Program-made: the position numbers and the translations under genes
The notes under the pieces: model-generated
Seen by the model: the letters and a program-made list of their open reading frames with translations, nothing else
What the model was told of the DNA's origin: nothing
The model's database searches: none
In this document: positions 46,401 through 56,900 of the stretch, piece by piece
How positions within the stretch are numbered: position 1 is the stretch's first letter
How the letters are laid out: every line of letters begins with the position of its first letter
Assembly: GCA_030267565.1 (NCBI GenBank)
Contig: BRXU01000001.1
Coordinates: 6,764,001 to 6,828,000, forward strand
Source: Pleodorina starrii
Taxonomy: Eukaryota > Chlorophyta > Chlorophyceae > Chlamydomonadales > Volvocaceae
Reading direction: 5' to 3'
Length of the DNA: 64,000 bases

Positions 46401-46811
46401 TGGGCCCAGCCTCGACCCATGGGCCCAGCCTCGGCCCCTGGGCCCAGCCTCGACCCATGGGCCCAGCCTCGACCCATGGGCCCTGCCTCGACCCATGGGC
46501 CCAGCCTCGACCCATGGGCCCTGCCTCGACCCATGGGCCCAGCCTCGGCCCATGGGCCCTGCCTCGACCCATGGGCCCAGCCTCGGCCCCTGGGCCCAGC
46601 CTCGACCCATGGGCCCAGCCTCGACCCATGGGCCCTGCCTCGGCCCATGGGCCCAGCCTCGGCCCATGGGCCCAGCCTCGACCCATGGGCCCAGCCTCGG
46701 CCCAGAAGCCCTGCCTCGACCCATGGGCCCAGCCTCGACCCAGAAGCCCAGCCTCGACCCATGGGCCCAGCCTCGACCCATGGGCCCAGCCTCGACCCAT
46801 GGGCCCAGCCT
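37428..46811. repeat. Giant minisatellite: about 494 copies of a 19-bp unit
   Basis: The consensus unit is AGCCTCGACCCATGGGCCC. It contains two overlapping palindromes, CCCATGGG and GGGCCC. Nearly all copies are exactly 19 bases; six carry a single-base loss (ACCATGGG), near 40150, 41062, 42428, 42589, 44631 and 45503. Recurrent variants include ACCCACTAG, ACGCATGGG, ACCTATGGG followed by ACCCTTGGG, CTTTACCCATGG and CACGGCCCATGG. They recur in the same order, so the array has higher-order structure. The right end (46190-46811) is the most diverged (CACCCTCG, CGGCCCCTGG and CCAGAAGCCC variants). It lies between two convergent genes. The long open frames on both strands are a by-product of a unit lacking stop codons, so I do not call a protein. 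Confidence 0.97.
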
Positions 46812-49800
46812 CCGCGACCTGGCTTTACTGTAGCGACCCGGGTAGCGACGGTCGCTCTCTGTGTGCCCATTAAGGCACCGCCGAGCACGCACACCGCCAT
46901 ACGGCTTTCGCAGCCTGCCGCTGCATTTGTTCTATTCCCCTTCTCCCAAGTCACATCTTTGGTACTGTCCCACCTTTCGTTCGACCCCAGCATCAACATC
47001 AGCATCAGTTTCAGCCGCTGACCGGCTTTCTCGGGATGCGTCTTTGGTTGGTCGCTCGCTGCTGGGGCTTGTTCTTTCATCATTTGCCCCAAACGGAAGG
47101 GTGAAGGCCCGCAGTCGGACAGGCCCGCAGCGGTGTTGGGCCGTCAGGCGCTTTGCTCCCATGCCGTCGGAAGACCACCCTGAATGGGGCCACCACTCAA
47201 TTGCAAAACACAGCACGCACCCAGTCCCGGGTAGCCGCACGACGGCAGACAAGCCTCAGGGGCTGCCGCCTGACACCACCACATGCTCAGAGGCGGGGAC
47301 CGCATACGGTATATACGGTACATACGGCACGTACGACACATACGGTACATGCGGTACTACCCATGGCGGAACCTCTGGAGCGCTCTCTGGGAAATCCTCC
47401 CGCCTAGGACTCATACGTCATACAGGTACGCGCCCAAACGCACGCAGAAAAGCGAGAGAAAGCATGCACCGCCCAATCCAGCCAGCCAGCCAGCCAGGCA
47501 GCAAAGCCCGCACCGCATCGCCAGTGCAAACGTGCCGGTATTGGCACGACGCTCGCCCTCTCTCAAGTTTTTATTGGTGGTTGCGATATGTATGGAAAAC
47601 ATGCATGTGCGCACGGAGTACGGCAGTCCAAGCACACGTGTCTGTTCACCGACAGTCAGTCACGGGGCCGGGCGAGGGTCGCGACGGGGCCCGACAGGAT
47701 CCCAACGGGGCCGCCGCCTTCCTGATAAAGTGTTTTGTCCGACCAGCCGTCATCCTGGACCCTTCATTCCCAGACATGACATGGCCACTCGTGGCCACAA
47801 TGCATCAACGAACCCGGCGCAAGCACAGCAGTGAGTGAAGAACAGGCGTGAGACGTGCGGTGGAAGCGTGGAACACAAGACCCCCCCACACACACACCCC
47901 ACACATACACACATACACAACACGCCCCTGGCGTTCCACGTGAGCCGTTGATCGCCCGCGCCCGCTCGGACACGTCAAGTCGTACATGTGCCGTATTAAT
48001 GTACGGATGTGGACGAGACACGGGTCGTTCCGCGCCATGACGAGAGCCTCAGTAAGTCACATCGCAGGGAGATGCTGCACCCGTCCCTCCCCCAATGCTC
48101 AGTGCGGGGGACAGCACCGTCGCCCGATGCCGGTCCTCTGCATCAGAGCCCGCCTCCCTCCCCTCCCCCTGCCGCGGATGCTCGTGCTGGTCTGCGCAGT
48201 ACGTCAGACGTGCTAGCACACACACATACACGTACACGAACACGTCCACACCCACCGGCCCAACTTTTCGCATCTCGGCGAAGGTGGCCCCCCCAACATT
48301 GCTGCGCGACCTCCGACCTGCCGCCCTTGCGTTGCTTTCGATGAAGTACACACACACACACACACACACACCATGCCCACCTGCCTGCCTGCCTGTCTGC
48401 AAGTCGGCACCAACGGAACGCTCCTTGCCTTTGCACACAGAGAGAGCGTAATGCGCGGTCAACATTGGCAACCGGACGAACGAACGAACGATCGTGCGTC
48501 AGATGCACCCGCGGCCCCTCCTCGCACACCTCCTCCCCGCCCTGCCCAGCCCTGCGTGAGCCCCCTTCTCCCGCAACCATTTACCCCTCGACGGAGGGCT
48601 GACGCGGACACATTCATACGCTATGTAGAAGCCCTCACGATCACGCACCGGCCCATCGCAACCGCAGATGCAGCGCAGGGGCGGCCCCGCGGTCTTCCCC
48701 AGGTTCTCGCTGGCCGCTGATTACCGCTCGGCGACAGGTAAGTCAACGGCAGGTCAACGTTCGCCGGCTTGGAGACCCAGGTTGGCTTCTAGGTACCGGC
48801 GGCGGTCGGTGCCGTGCACCGCCAACCGACAAAACTCTTGTCACAAAAGACGAGGTCAAGGGGAGGCGGTCCCAGCCATCCGGACCTGCCTACCCCGTCA
48901 ATTCACAACATATGACCCCGCCCCAGTGTATGCCCCCCCCCGCAAACAAGCAAACACGCACACACACACGATACACGCTGAGATGCAGGCGCTGATTGCG
49001 GGAGACGGAGCGTGAAAGACATAAAGAGAGATAGAATGAGAAAAAGGGAGAGACAAGAACAGAATAAGAAAAAACACCATTCGCTGCGCAGACACAAAAG
49101 CGGGTGTCAAGATGGCCTGCCGTACACCTGGTACGGCGGACCGCCATACGAATGCGCGACGGCGCGATGGTACGGCCACACAGACAGACCCGGAGCTTGC
49201 TCCGGCCCGGCGCAAATAAATACGTCGTGTATACGTTCCGTGTTGACGGAATCGATCGTAATGGAACGGAGCAAAGCATTGCAACGGACACCCGTAACTG
49301 GCGGGCAATGCCGCAGGGGCCGATGCGTGCTGGCTTTGCCCCCGCATTACTGCCCAGTTGGCCGCTGCTGGTTGATGGGCCGATTGTTGTCATCGTACCT
49401 CAGCTTGGTGTGCCACGCACACACTAGGCTTGACGAATGACGTCCGCGCCCCTGCCCGCTCCTTGCCCACCTTGCGTGGGCATCACCCACGGTTATAGAT
49501 GTAGCTAGCAGGACCATACGTTACGGCTTGATCGCGGACGCGCAATCTACACCAGGCAATGCCGTATACACAGCAGTACGCAGCACATTGATTGGCTGCG
49601 TCAATATCAGTGCCGAAACGAGTCTGTATATCGGGTACAAACTCCCAGCTCACCAGGTATGGTGGCTAATGCCCTTTGCGGCGAAAACCAACGCAGAACA
49701 AACGCACGGGACACAGACCCATGGGTCGGTCGCATCGCATACAGAACACGACACACAGATGGCTCGACCCGCGCCGCGTGGTGGCGGTTTTGGCGGGTAA

Positions 49801-50904
49801 CGACCGTTGTCAAATGGCAGTTGGTGACTGCTCAAGCGGTCGATAACAAACCTCGACGCTGGCCCAGGATTGACACGTGAATCAACGATAACGGTTAACG
49901 GGATATAACGGTTTTGGCACCCATCGAAACGGTCAGCGCAAGCGTCTCTGACTGCAGAGCCCCTTGCCGCTCTGACACACTTCCCCCCAGAATGTACGAC
50001 TGTACCGCAATACTATCGATAGACGGTACCCCGCATGGCACCACACCGCAAAGCGCACTGGCCGCTGCTTCCGCTGCAGTTGACCCCTGCTGCTGCCGCT
50101 GCCGCTGCCAATTGCTGCTGCAGCTGTGCCACCGCTGCTGGCATTATTATTGTTGTTGCTGCTGCTGCTACAGCTGCTGCCGCCCATTGTTGCTTCTCAT
50201 TGCTGCTGTTGCTGCCGCTGCGCTGCTGCTGCAGCCAAATGCACAGTTATCAGCTCCTGCCTTTCCGCCACTGCGCGTTGGCCTGATTGGCTGCACGCAC
50301 CTGAAATCCCCCGCCCATGACGGCAGCCCCCGCCAGCCCGCCGCCTCCCCCGCCTCCCCCGGCCCCACCAGCACCAGGCTGCGCCGGCGGGTGTGGCTGC
50401 ATGGCCTGCTGCTGCTGCTGGTGATGGTGCAGTACGGCGGCGGCGGCGATGGGAGGCAGTACGACGCCGGCGCTGGTGATGCCGGCGGCGGCGGCGGCGC
50501 CGCCGGCGCTGCTGCCGGCGCTGTTGCTGTGGTGGAGCATGACGCCGCCCGGCGATAAGAGGTTGCCTCCTGCAACCGCCGGCTCAACCGCTGCCAGGTC
50601 CCTAATTACCAACGGTTGGCTCATGTAGCGACGCGCGATGCGCGGCGACTCGATGCCCTGCGGACCAGGGGCCAGGGGCGCGGGCGCGACGCGGCGCGGC
50701 AAGTCGGGATTCGGGACGAAGGCCCTGCGGGCGGTGGCGAGACTGAAGTCCACACACGTTCGTGCTGGTGCGTTGCTCTCGCATGGCGACGCCGCGTCGG
50801 CGGCTGTCGCGGCGGCGGCCCGGTAGTGGCAACCGATACCGATAAAGCGATCCACTCACCGCGCCGCGCCCTGCCGTGCCGTGCCGTGTGCCGCTTCGTT
50901 GGGT
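46812..50904. other. Region between the giant array and the ARM-TIR gene, no resolved gene
   Basis: No gene can be supported apart from a possible 3' extension of the ARM-TIR gene at its right end (see 50250-50657). A short irregular repeat of tacggtacat/tacggcacgt type occurs at about 47305-47362. CA-rich runs lie at 47885-47925 and 48347-48372. A plus-strand segment at 48668-48736 has an acceptor-like start and an ACAG/GTAAGT end but cannot be linked to other exons. One GACCCATGGGTC palindrome lies at 49716-49727. A gct/ctg-rich stretch at 50070-50240 could be untranslated or coding sequence of the ARM-TIR gene. Confidence 0.45.
50250..50657 (-). CDS. Possible alternative last exon of the ARM-TIR gene
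   Basis: A frame reading GIESPRIARRYMSQPLVIRD follows a good acceptor (ctggtccgcag) and stays open for 135 codons to a stop at 50250. It is in phase with a possible donor (TTGCAG/GTGGGC) at 51031 inside the last exon of the main model. Splicing there would replace the final 42 codons of the main model and give a protein of about 2,427 aa. The segment is Ala/Gly/His/Gln-rich like the rest of the tail. A further CAG/GTGCGT donor at 50301 would allow still more exons. Transcript data are needed to choose. Confidence 0.45.
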   Translation of the reverse strand, partial: GIESPRIARRYMSQPLVIRDLAAVEPAVAGGNLLSPGGVMLHHSNSAGSSAGGAAAAAGITSAGVVLPPIAAAAVLHHHQQQQQAMQPHPPAQPGAGGAGGGGGGGGLAGAAVMGGGFQVRAANQANAQWRKGRS

Positions 50905-53900
50905 TCATGAGAGCGGCTTGAGCGCGCGCGCACGCGCAATGATGACGCCGACGCCCGCGCCCGCCCCCGCGTCGCGCAGTAGCCCGGCCTCCAGCGTCGC
51001 AGCGATCGACCGAACCCTCGTCCCGCCCACCTGCAATATTCCGCCACCGCCGCCGCCGCCGCCGCCACCGCTGCCGCTGCCCGTCGGCGAGCCAACACCC
51101 GCCACCACCGCGCCGCCGCCGCTGCCGCTGTTGCTGCCGCCGCCGCTGAGCACCACGGGGTTGAGCCGCGGCGCGTATCCCGGCATCTGCGGCGACGCCG
51201 CCGACGTCGCTGCATCGAACGTCATTGCGCCATTGACGCTGCAGCGAGACCGCAGGCCAACGGGCGGCATCGCCAGCGGCGCTGCGTCGGGGTCAAGCCC
51301 CACGCCCAGCCCAATCTCCACACCGTTGGTCGCATAGCCGAGACAGCTGGTGAGGCGCCCGCGTCGCGGCGCGCCGCTGCCACCAGAGTTCACGCGTGTG
51401 ATGCCGTTAGCGGCGCCGGCGCCGCCGGCCGCGTGGGAGTGGTGGTGCGCTCCGCTGCCGGCGCCGCCGTGGGGTCCGTGGGGCGAGCCGCCCAGCAGCG
51501 ACTCCAGTTGGATGTTCCTCTGCATGAGGGCGCCCACGGCGTCGAGCACCTGCGGAAAAAGGCCGAGGGGTCAGTGCGAGGTCTGGAGAAGCGGCTCAGT
51601 GAGGGGGAGGGAGGAACGGGGGAACCGCACCGGGGGACAGAACAAGCTGTGGTTATCACGCCCACTTGTGGTGGTAGTTCTTAGCATTTGTGGTGGTAGT
51701 TGTTAGCATTTGTGGTGGTAGGTAAGTGGTGGTTAACTCGGTGCTGTTTTGGAGGCCTTCCCCGTGTGCGTCCCTCCCCATGTGCGTATCGCTGTACACA
51801 CACATCCACACACCCACACGCACACACCCACACAACACGCACGCAGGCAATCCACACACCTGCGCCAGCATGCCCCTCATCTCGCTCTGCTGCTGCCTGC
51901 TGGTCACCAGCTCCTGCCGCATGTCGGTCAGCTCCACCTTGAGACTGTGGACCTGAGACTGGGCGTCCATCAGCAGCGAGCGGACCTGCGGGGGAGGGGA
52001 CGGGGAGAGGCCGGGGAGGGGACGCAAATACACACACACGCACACGGACACACGGACACGGGGTTGGGGAGTGACCCATGGGTCGGAAGAGATGCACAGG
52101 GGCACGGCAGGTACCGTTTGAGGCGCAGCGACAGCGACAGCGACAGCGCCCCCGCCACCAGCACCTCCCCCCGCCGGCTCACCTCCCCCGACACCAGCCG
52201 CGCGCTGGCCGCCACCTCCGCTTGCAGCGCCTGTCTCAGCTCCTGCTGTGCACTCAGAAGGCTGCGACCCAGGCCCGTCACCTCGCTGATCAACTCGCGA
52301 CGTGCGGCGCCCAGCTCCGCCTGGAGATGGCAGCAGCAGCAGCAGCAGGTGACGACGACGATAGGAAGGAAGGGAGGAAGGGAGAGAAAGAAAAGGTCCG
52401 GTAAGGCAGCACCACTAGCTGACATGTGGTGCGACGTGTGCGAGGGGACGACGATGGTATGATGCACGCGCAGAGATCGTGTTCGTAGCAAGAAGGCGCG
52501 ATTGTGAGAGAGAGTGAGAGTGACAGGGCAAGAGTGAGAGTGAGAAGGTGAGAGTGAGAGTCATGAGTGAGAGGAGCAGTGGAATCACCTGGAGCTCCGC
52601 GAGTGCGCCGTGGGTCTTCCCCGCCGCCGCCGTCGCCGCATCCGCCGCCACCGAAAAGACCCCCGGGTCACTCAGCGCCTGATGAAACAGCAGCTGCGGA
52701 GGCCGCGGCAGCAGCATCGACTGAGCCCCCGCCTCGCCGCCGCCGTTCTGGCCGTGCTGGCCCTGCCCTCCGAGGTCCTGCGAGCCCGCCGCCGCCGCGG
52801 CGGCGGCGGCGACGGCGGCCGCCGCCGCCTGCTGCTGGTGGTGCAACGCGATATCACCCGAGCTGGCGCTGTTGGGGTGGTGGTGGATGCTGGCGTTGAG
52901 CATGGCCGCCGCCTGGGCGGCGGTCGCGGCGGCGGGCCAGGGGTTCGCGATCATGGTGTAGGCCGCGGCGGGGTTGCCCAGGCCGTTGTGGCCGGCGGCG
53001 GCGAAGGCCGCCGCCGCCGCGGCGGCGGCAGCCGCCGCCGCCGCGGCCTGGTGCGCGTCGTGTCCCATCATGTGGCCTGCGCTGAGGTGATGGTGGCCGG
53101 CGGAGCCGCCGCCCTGCTGGTTGTGGTGGTGGTGGTGGCCCGAGCCGATGTGCTGCAGCGGCCCCGGGTGCGTGGCGGAGGTGATGTGGTGCGGCGGGTG
53201 GGGCAGGTGGTAGCCGTGCGCGGAATGGTGGTGGCCGTGCGCGGACTGGCGGAGGTGCGCCGAGCCGGGGCCGTGGGGGTGGAGGTGCGCGGAGGGGCCG
53301 CGGCCGTGGTGAAGGTGCGCCGACTGCTGGGAGTGGGCGCTGTGGGGGTGCAGGTGCGCGGAGGATGGCGGGTGCGGCAGCGGCAGCGGCAGGCCGGCGG
53401 CGGCGGCGGCGGCGGCGGCCTGGTCCCTCATGTCCAGGGGGGGCCCGGACATCTGCATCTCCAGCTCCGGATCCATGGGCGGCGTCATGGGCGGCGGGCG
53501 GTACAGCTGCGGGGCGGAGCGGCGGTTACGGTTGCGATAACGGTCACGGTGCCGATTACGGTTACAGTTACGGTTACGGTTGCGGTCCCACGGTACGCAC
53601 GGACGCACGGTCACGGACGTGTCGTAGTGCGGTTGTGGGCGGGCGGGGACCGGGGAGGTTGGGTGGGTACTGGGTAGAGTGAGGGGTCATGGGTCAGGGG
53701 TCAGGTGGCGCCTCCCACCTTGTCGAACAGCGCCTCCACAAAGGCCCGGTAGTACTCGTCGTTGTGCACCACGGGCTTGCGCGTGAAGACGGGCTGCACC
53801 TCGGGCGGCAGGGTGCGCAGCAGGTGCGGCGGCGGGAAGTCGCACACGGGGTTGCCCTCCAGGTCGGGCCACCGCGCGCCGTCCTTAATGAGCAGCACGA

Positions 53901-56900
53901 TGTTGACGTTGGCCTTGACGGCGGCCTGGCGGAAAGGAAGGGCGCGGGAGAGGGAGCGGAAGAGGCAGAGGGAAACGGAGAGGAAAGGTTGCGAGGTTGA
54001 GACTCGGGGATGGGAAGGGCAGGTCCTTATCGCAGGTCCTTATCACGGCCCAGACCACACCGACCCATGGGTCAGTCGATCGGTCGGTCGCCGGGTCGGT
54101 CACGTGCGTCGCTCCTTTGTTTCCTCACCACGAGCTCCTTGATGCACCACTCGCTCTTGAACACGTTGTCCGTCATGATGAACAGAAAGTGGGTGCAGTG
54201 GCCCACCATATCCTCCAGACTGCCCAGCTCCTGCCTGCGGGGGCGAGCGGAGTGAGGGGCGAGCGGCGCGGGGCGGGGCGGGGCGGGGCGGGGTAAGAAA
54301 GAAGATACCGCGGCGAGGGGACGGAGACGGGGCGAGCGAAGAGACGGAGGGTCGAGGTTTAGGGCGCGCACCGGCCTTGGTGGGCAGGGGCCATGGCACG
54401 CAGTCAGTCCGTCAGTTACCCTGCGCCCGCGCCTACGTTTCAACCATTCATCATCACCACCACCCACAAAATGGCCCATCGCCACTGCCCGTGGCCATCA
54501 CTCCCGCCATCGCCGCTACCCAAACCCCGACCAGATCCACTGCCGGCCAACGGCAGCAGCGCCCCCTTCCTTCTCACTTGAACTCAAAGTCCAGAAACAC
54601 GGTGTATCCGTTGCTGACCAGCAGGTTCCACAGCGCGCGCGCAAAGTCGCGCGCGTCGGTACGCTTGTGGCTCAGAAACACGTCGTACAGCGGCGGCCCG
54701 CTCCAGGCGCCGCCGGCGCCGCCGTCCGCGCCCTTGTCCCCGTCGGCGCCCTTGCCGGCGGCGCCCGCCGGCGGCGCCACCGCCGCGGGGTCGGCGCATG
54801 ACGCCTTGAGCGCGCGCGTGGCTGCCGTGTCCGTCAGCTCGCCCAGCTGCAGCAGCGTGCCGCGCGCCGCGTCCACCACCCGCAGATCCTCTCGCTTGAG
54901 GCAGGCCTTGAGCACCTCCTGCACCCCCGCTTCCCGCAGCTGCGCGTGCAGCCCCGAAACCTGCGCCATGTTGAAGATCGTGCGCGCAGCCAACACCACC
55001 AACTGCGGGTCCCGGAAGACGTTGCGCGAGTGCGAAGACGGTGCCGACGGCGGCTTCGCCGCCGCGGCAGCGGCGGCGGCGCCTTCGGCGCCGCCGCCGC
55101 CGCCTGCGGCGGCGGCGGCGGCGGCTTCGCCGCCGCCGCCGCAGCTCGTCCTCAGCACCGCCAGCAGCGTCGGCAGCAGGCCGTGCTGCACCAGCCGCTC
55201 GCAGTTCACGGCAGTGCGCGTCAGCGACTGGCAGGAGATGAGCAACGACGGCAGGTCGTAGATCGACCAGGTGCCGTCGGGGAAGGTGTAGGTGGCGAGG
55301 CCCTTGTCGCTGAGGGCGGCCTCCGCCGCAAACTGCGCAATCTGGGCGGAAATGTCGTGACGCACGATCAGCTCCTGGCACAGCGTATCGTCCTGGCTGG
55401 ATGTTCCTCCGTTGAGGTTGGCCAGGGTCAGCAGCGCGTCCAGGCCGCCGGTGGAGCCCACCGTGAGGAGCGTGTCGGCGGCGGCGCCGTCGGCCTGGTC
55501 GTCGGCCACGAGCTGCAGTACAGTGTACGGCGGAAGAAACGGTACGACACGCAAGGTAAGTACGACGAGGTAAGTATGGCGTGGGGTTTGGGGGGCGCAA
55601 AGGAGCGCGACGGAGCGCGAGGCACCGGCGAGGTTCGTGTGTGGTGGGTACGGTAGCTTGTAGAGGGTGTAGAGGCGCCGGTCCCGCGAACTTCCCAGGT
55701 CCCATAGCTTGCAGCTTGGAGCTTGCAAGTACGGTACTCGTGCCCCGTTTTGAGCTGGGCACAACCCACCTTTGCGGCCAGCGCCCTCGCTAGCCCCTGC
55801 TCCTTCATGAACCTGCAGGACAGCAGAACAGTACAGGTAAAGCGTGAGCGGCTTGGGTTGGATGGGCGGCGAGACCACCCACCACGCGCGCTGGTCCTGC
55901 CACATTCGCAACCCCCTGCAAAACCCCACATGCCATTCCCTGTGCAATCCTTCGTGACTCAGCACCCCGATCCCTCCCTGCCGCCCCCTGCCGCCCCCAA
56001 CCCATCCCTTGGCCACCCCCCGCCATCCATCTCTTGCCATCCCACTCCTCGTTCTCCCCCGCTCACGTGTGCAGCGACTCGCTCTCGCTCATGCCTTTGC
56101 AGATGGAGACCAGCAGCACCAGCTCAAAGCCGCCTGTGTCAGAACCAGGCGGGGTTGCGGGGGGGGGGGAATGCGGTAACAGGTGGGACAGCAGCATCAG
56201 CACCAGCAGCACCACACACAGCGCGCAGCGCGTGGCACAACGCACAGCACGCACAGCACGTGCACAGCACGTGCACAGCACGTGCACAGCACGTGCACAC
56301 AGCACGCACCGCAGCTGGGGTTCTCCATCCGTCGAATGACCCTCTTGAGCAGCCCCAGGTCCCTCAGCCGGTGGCGGCAGGAGGGCACCCAGTCGGTCAG
56401 CGAGGCGAAGAACTGCAGCGCCTCCTCCTCCAGCGGCTGGTCGGGCGGCGTGTCGTGCAGGCGGCGGAGCATGGCGGCGGCGGCGCCCTCCGCAAACAGC
56501 AGGTCCAGGTTGAAGGCGCTGCGGAGGAAGCAGAGCGGGGCGGCAGGAGCAACAGATTGCAAGAAACCCTTGCAAGGAAAGACACTGGAAAACACTGAAC
56601 AGGGGAGGCTGGGGGGCTTGGGAGTGGGTTGCAAGGAGCAGAGGCGACGATCGGCGAGCTGGCCGTCAAACGTACCGACGCACGGTCGTACCTGTGCTGC
56701 AGCCCGTCGTCGTGCGCGTTCACGAAGCAGCGCAGCAGCGTCTCCTGCTCCGAAGTCAGCTGCCCGTGCGGCACGCTCTTGACCAGCGCCTTGAGCGCGC
56801 GCGCCGCCACCACCAGCGAGTGCTTTACATCCAGTGCCGCCGCCAGCGGATTCAGCGGCTTCAGCTCACTCAGCGCCACCGCCAAGCCGGCGCACACCTC

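Noticed and set aside
37428..46811. CRISPR-like array
   Set aside because: There are no spacers, the units are directly adjacent, and the genome is eukaryotic.
37159..46873. Many very long open frames on both strands across the giant array
   Set aside because: They arise because the 19-bp unit has no stop codon in any frame. They have no splice, promoter or codon-use support and both strands look equally coding.
46861..47838. Plus-strand frame of 325 codons after the array
   Set aside because: It starts in array-edge sequence, shows no family motif and runs through a tacggtacat repeat.
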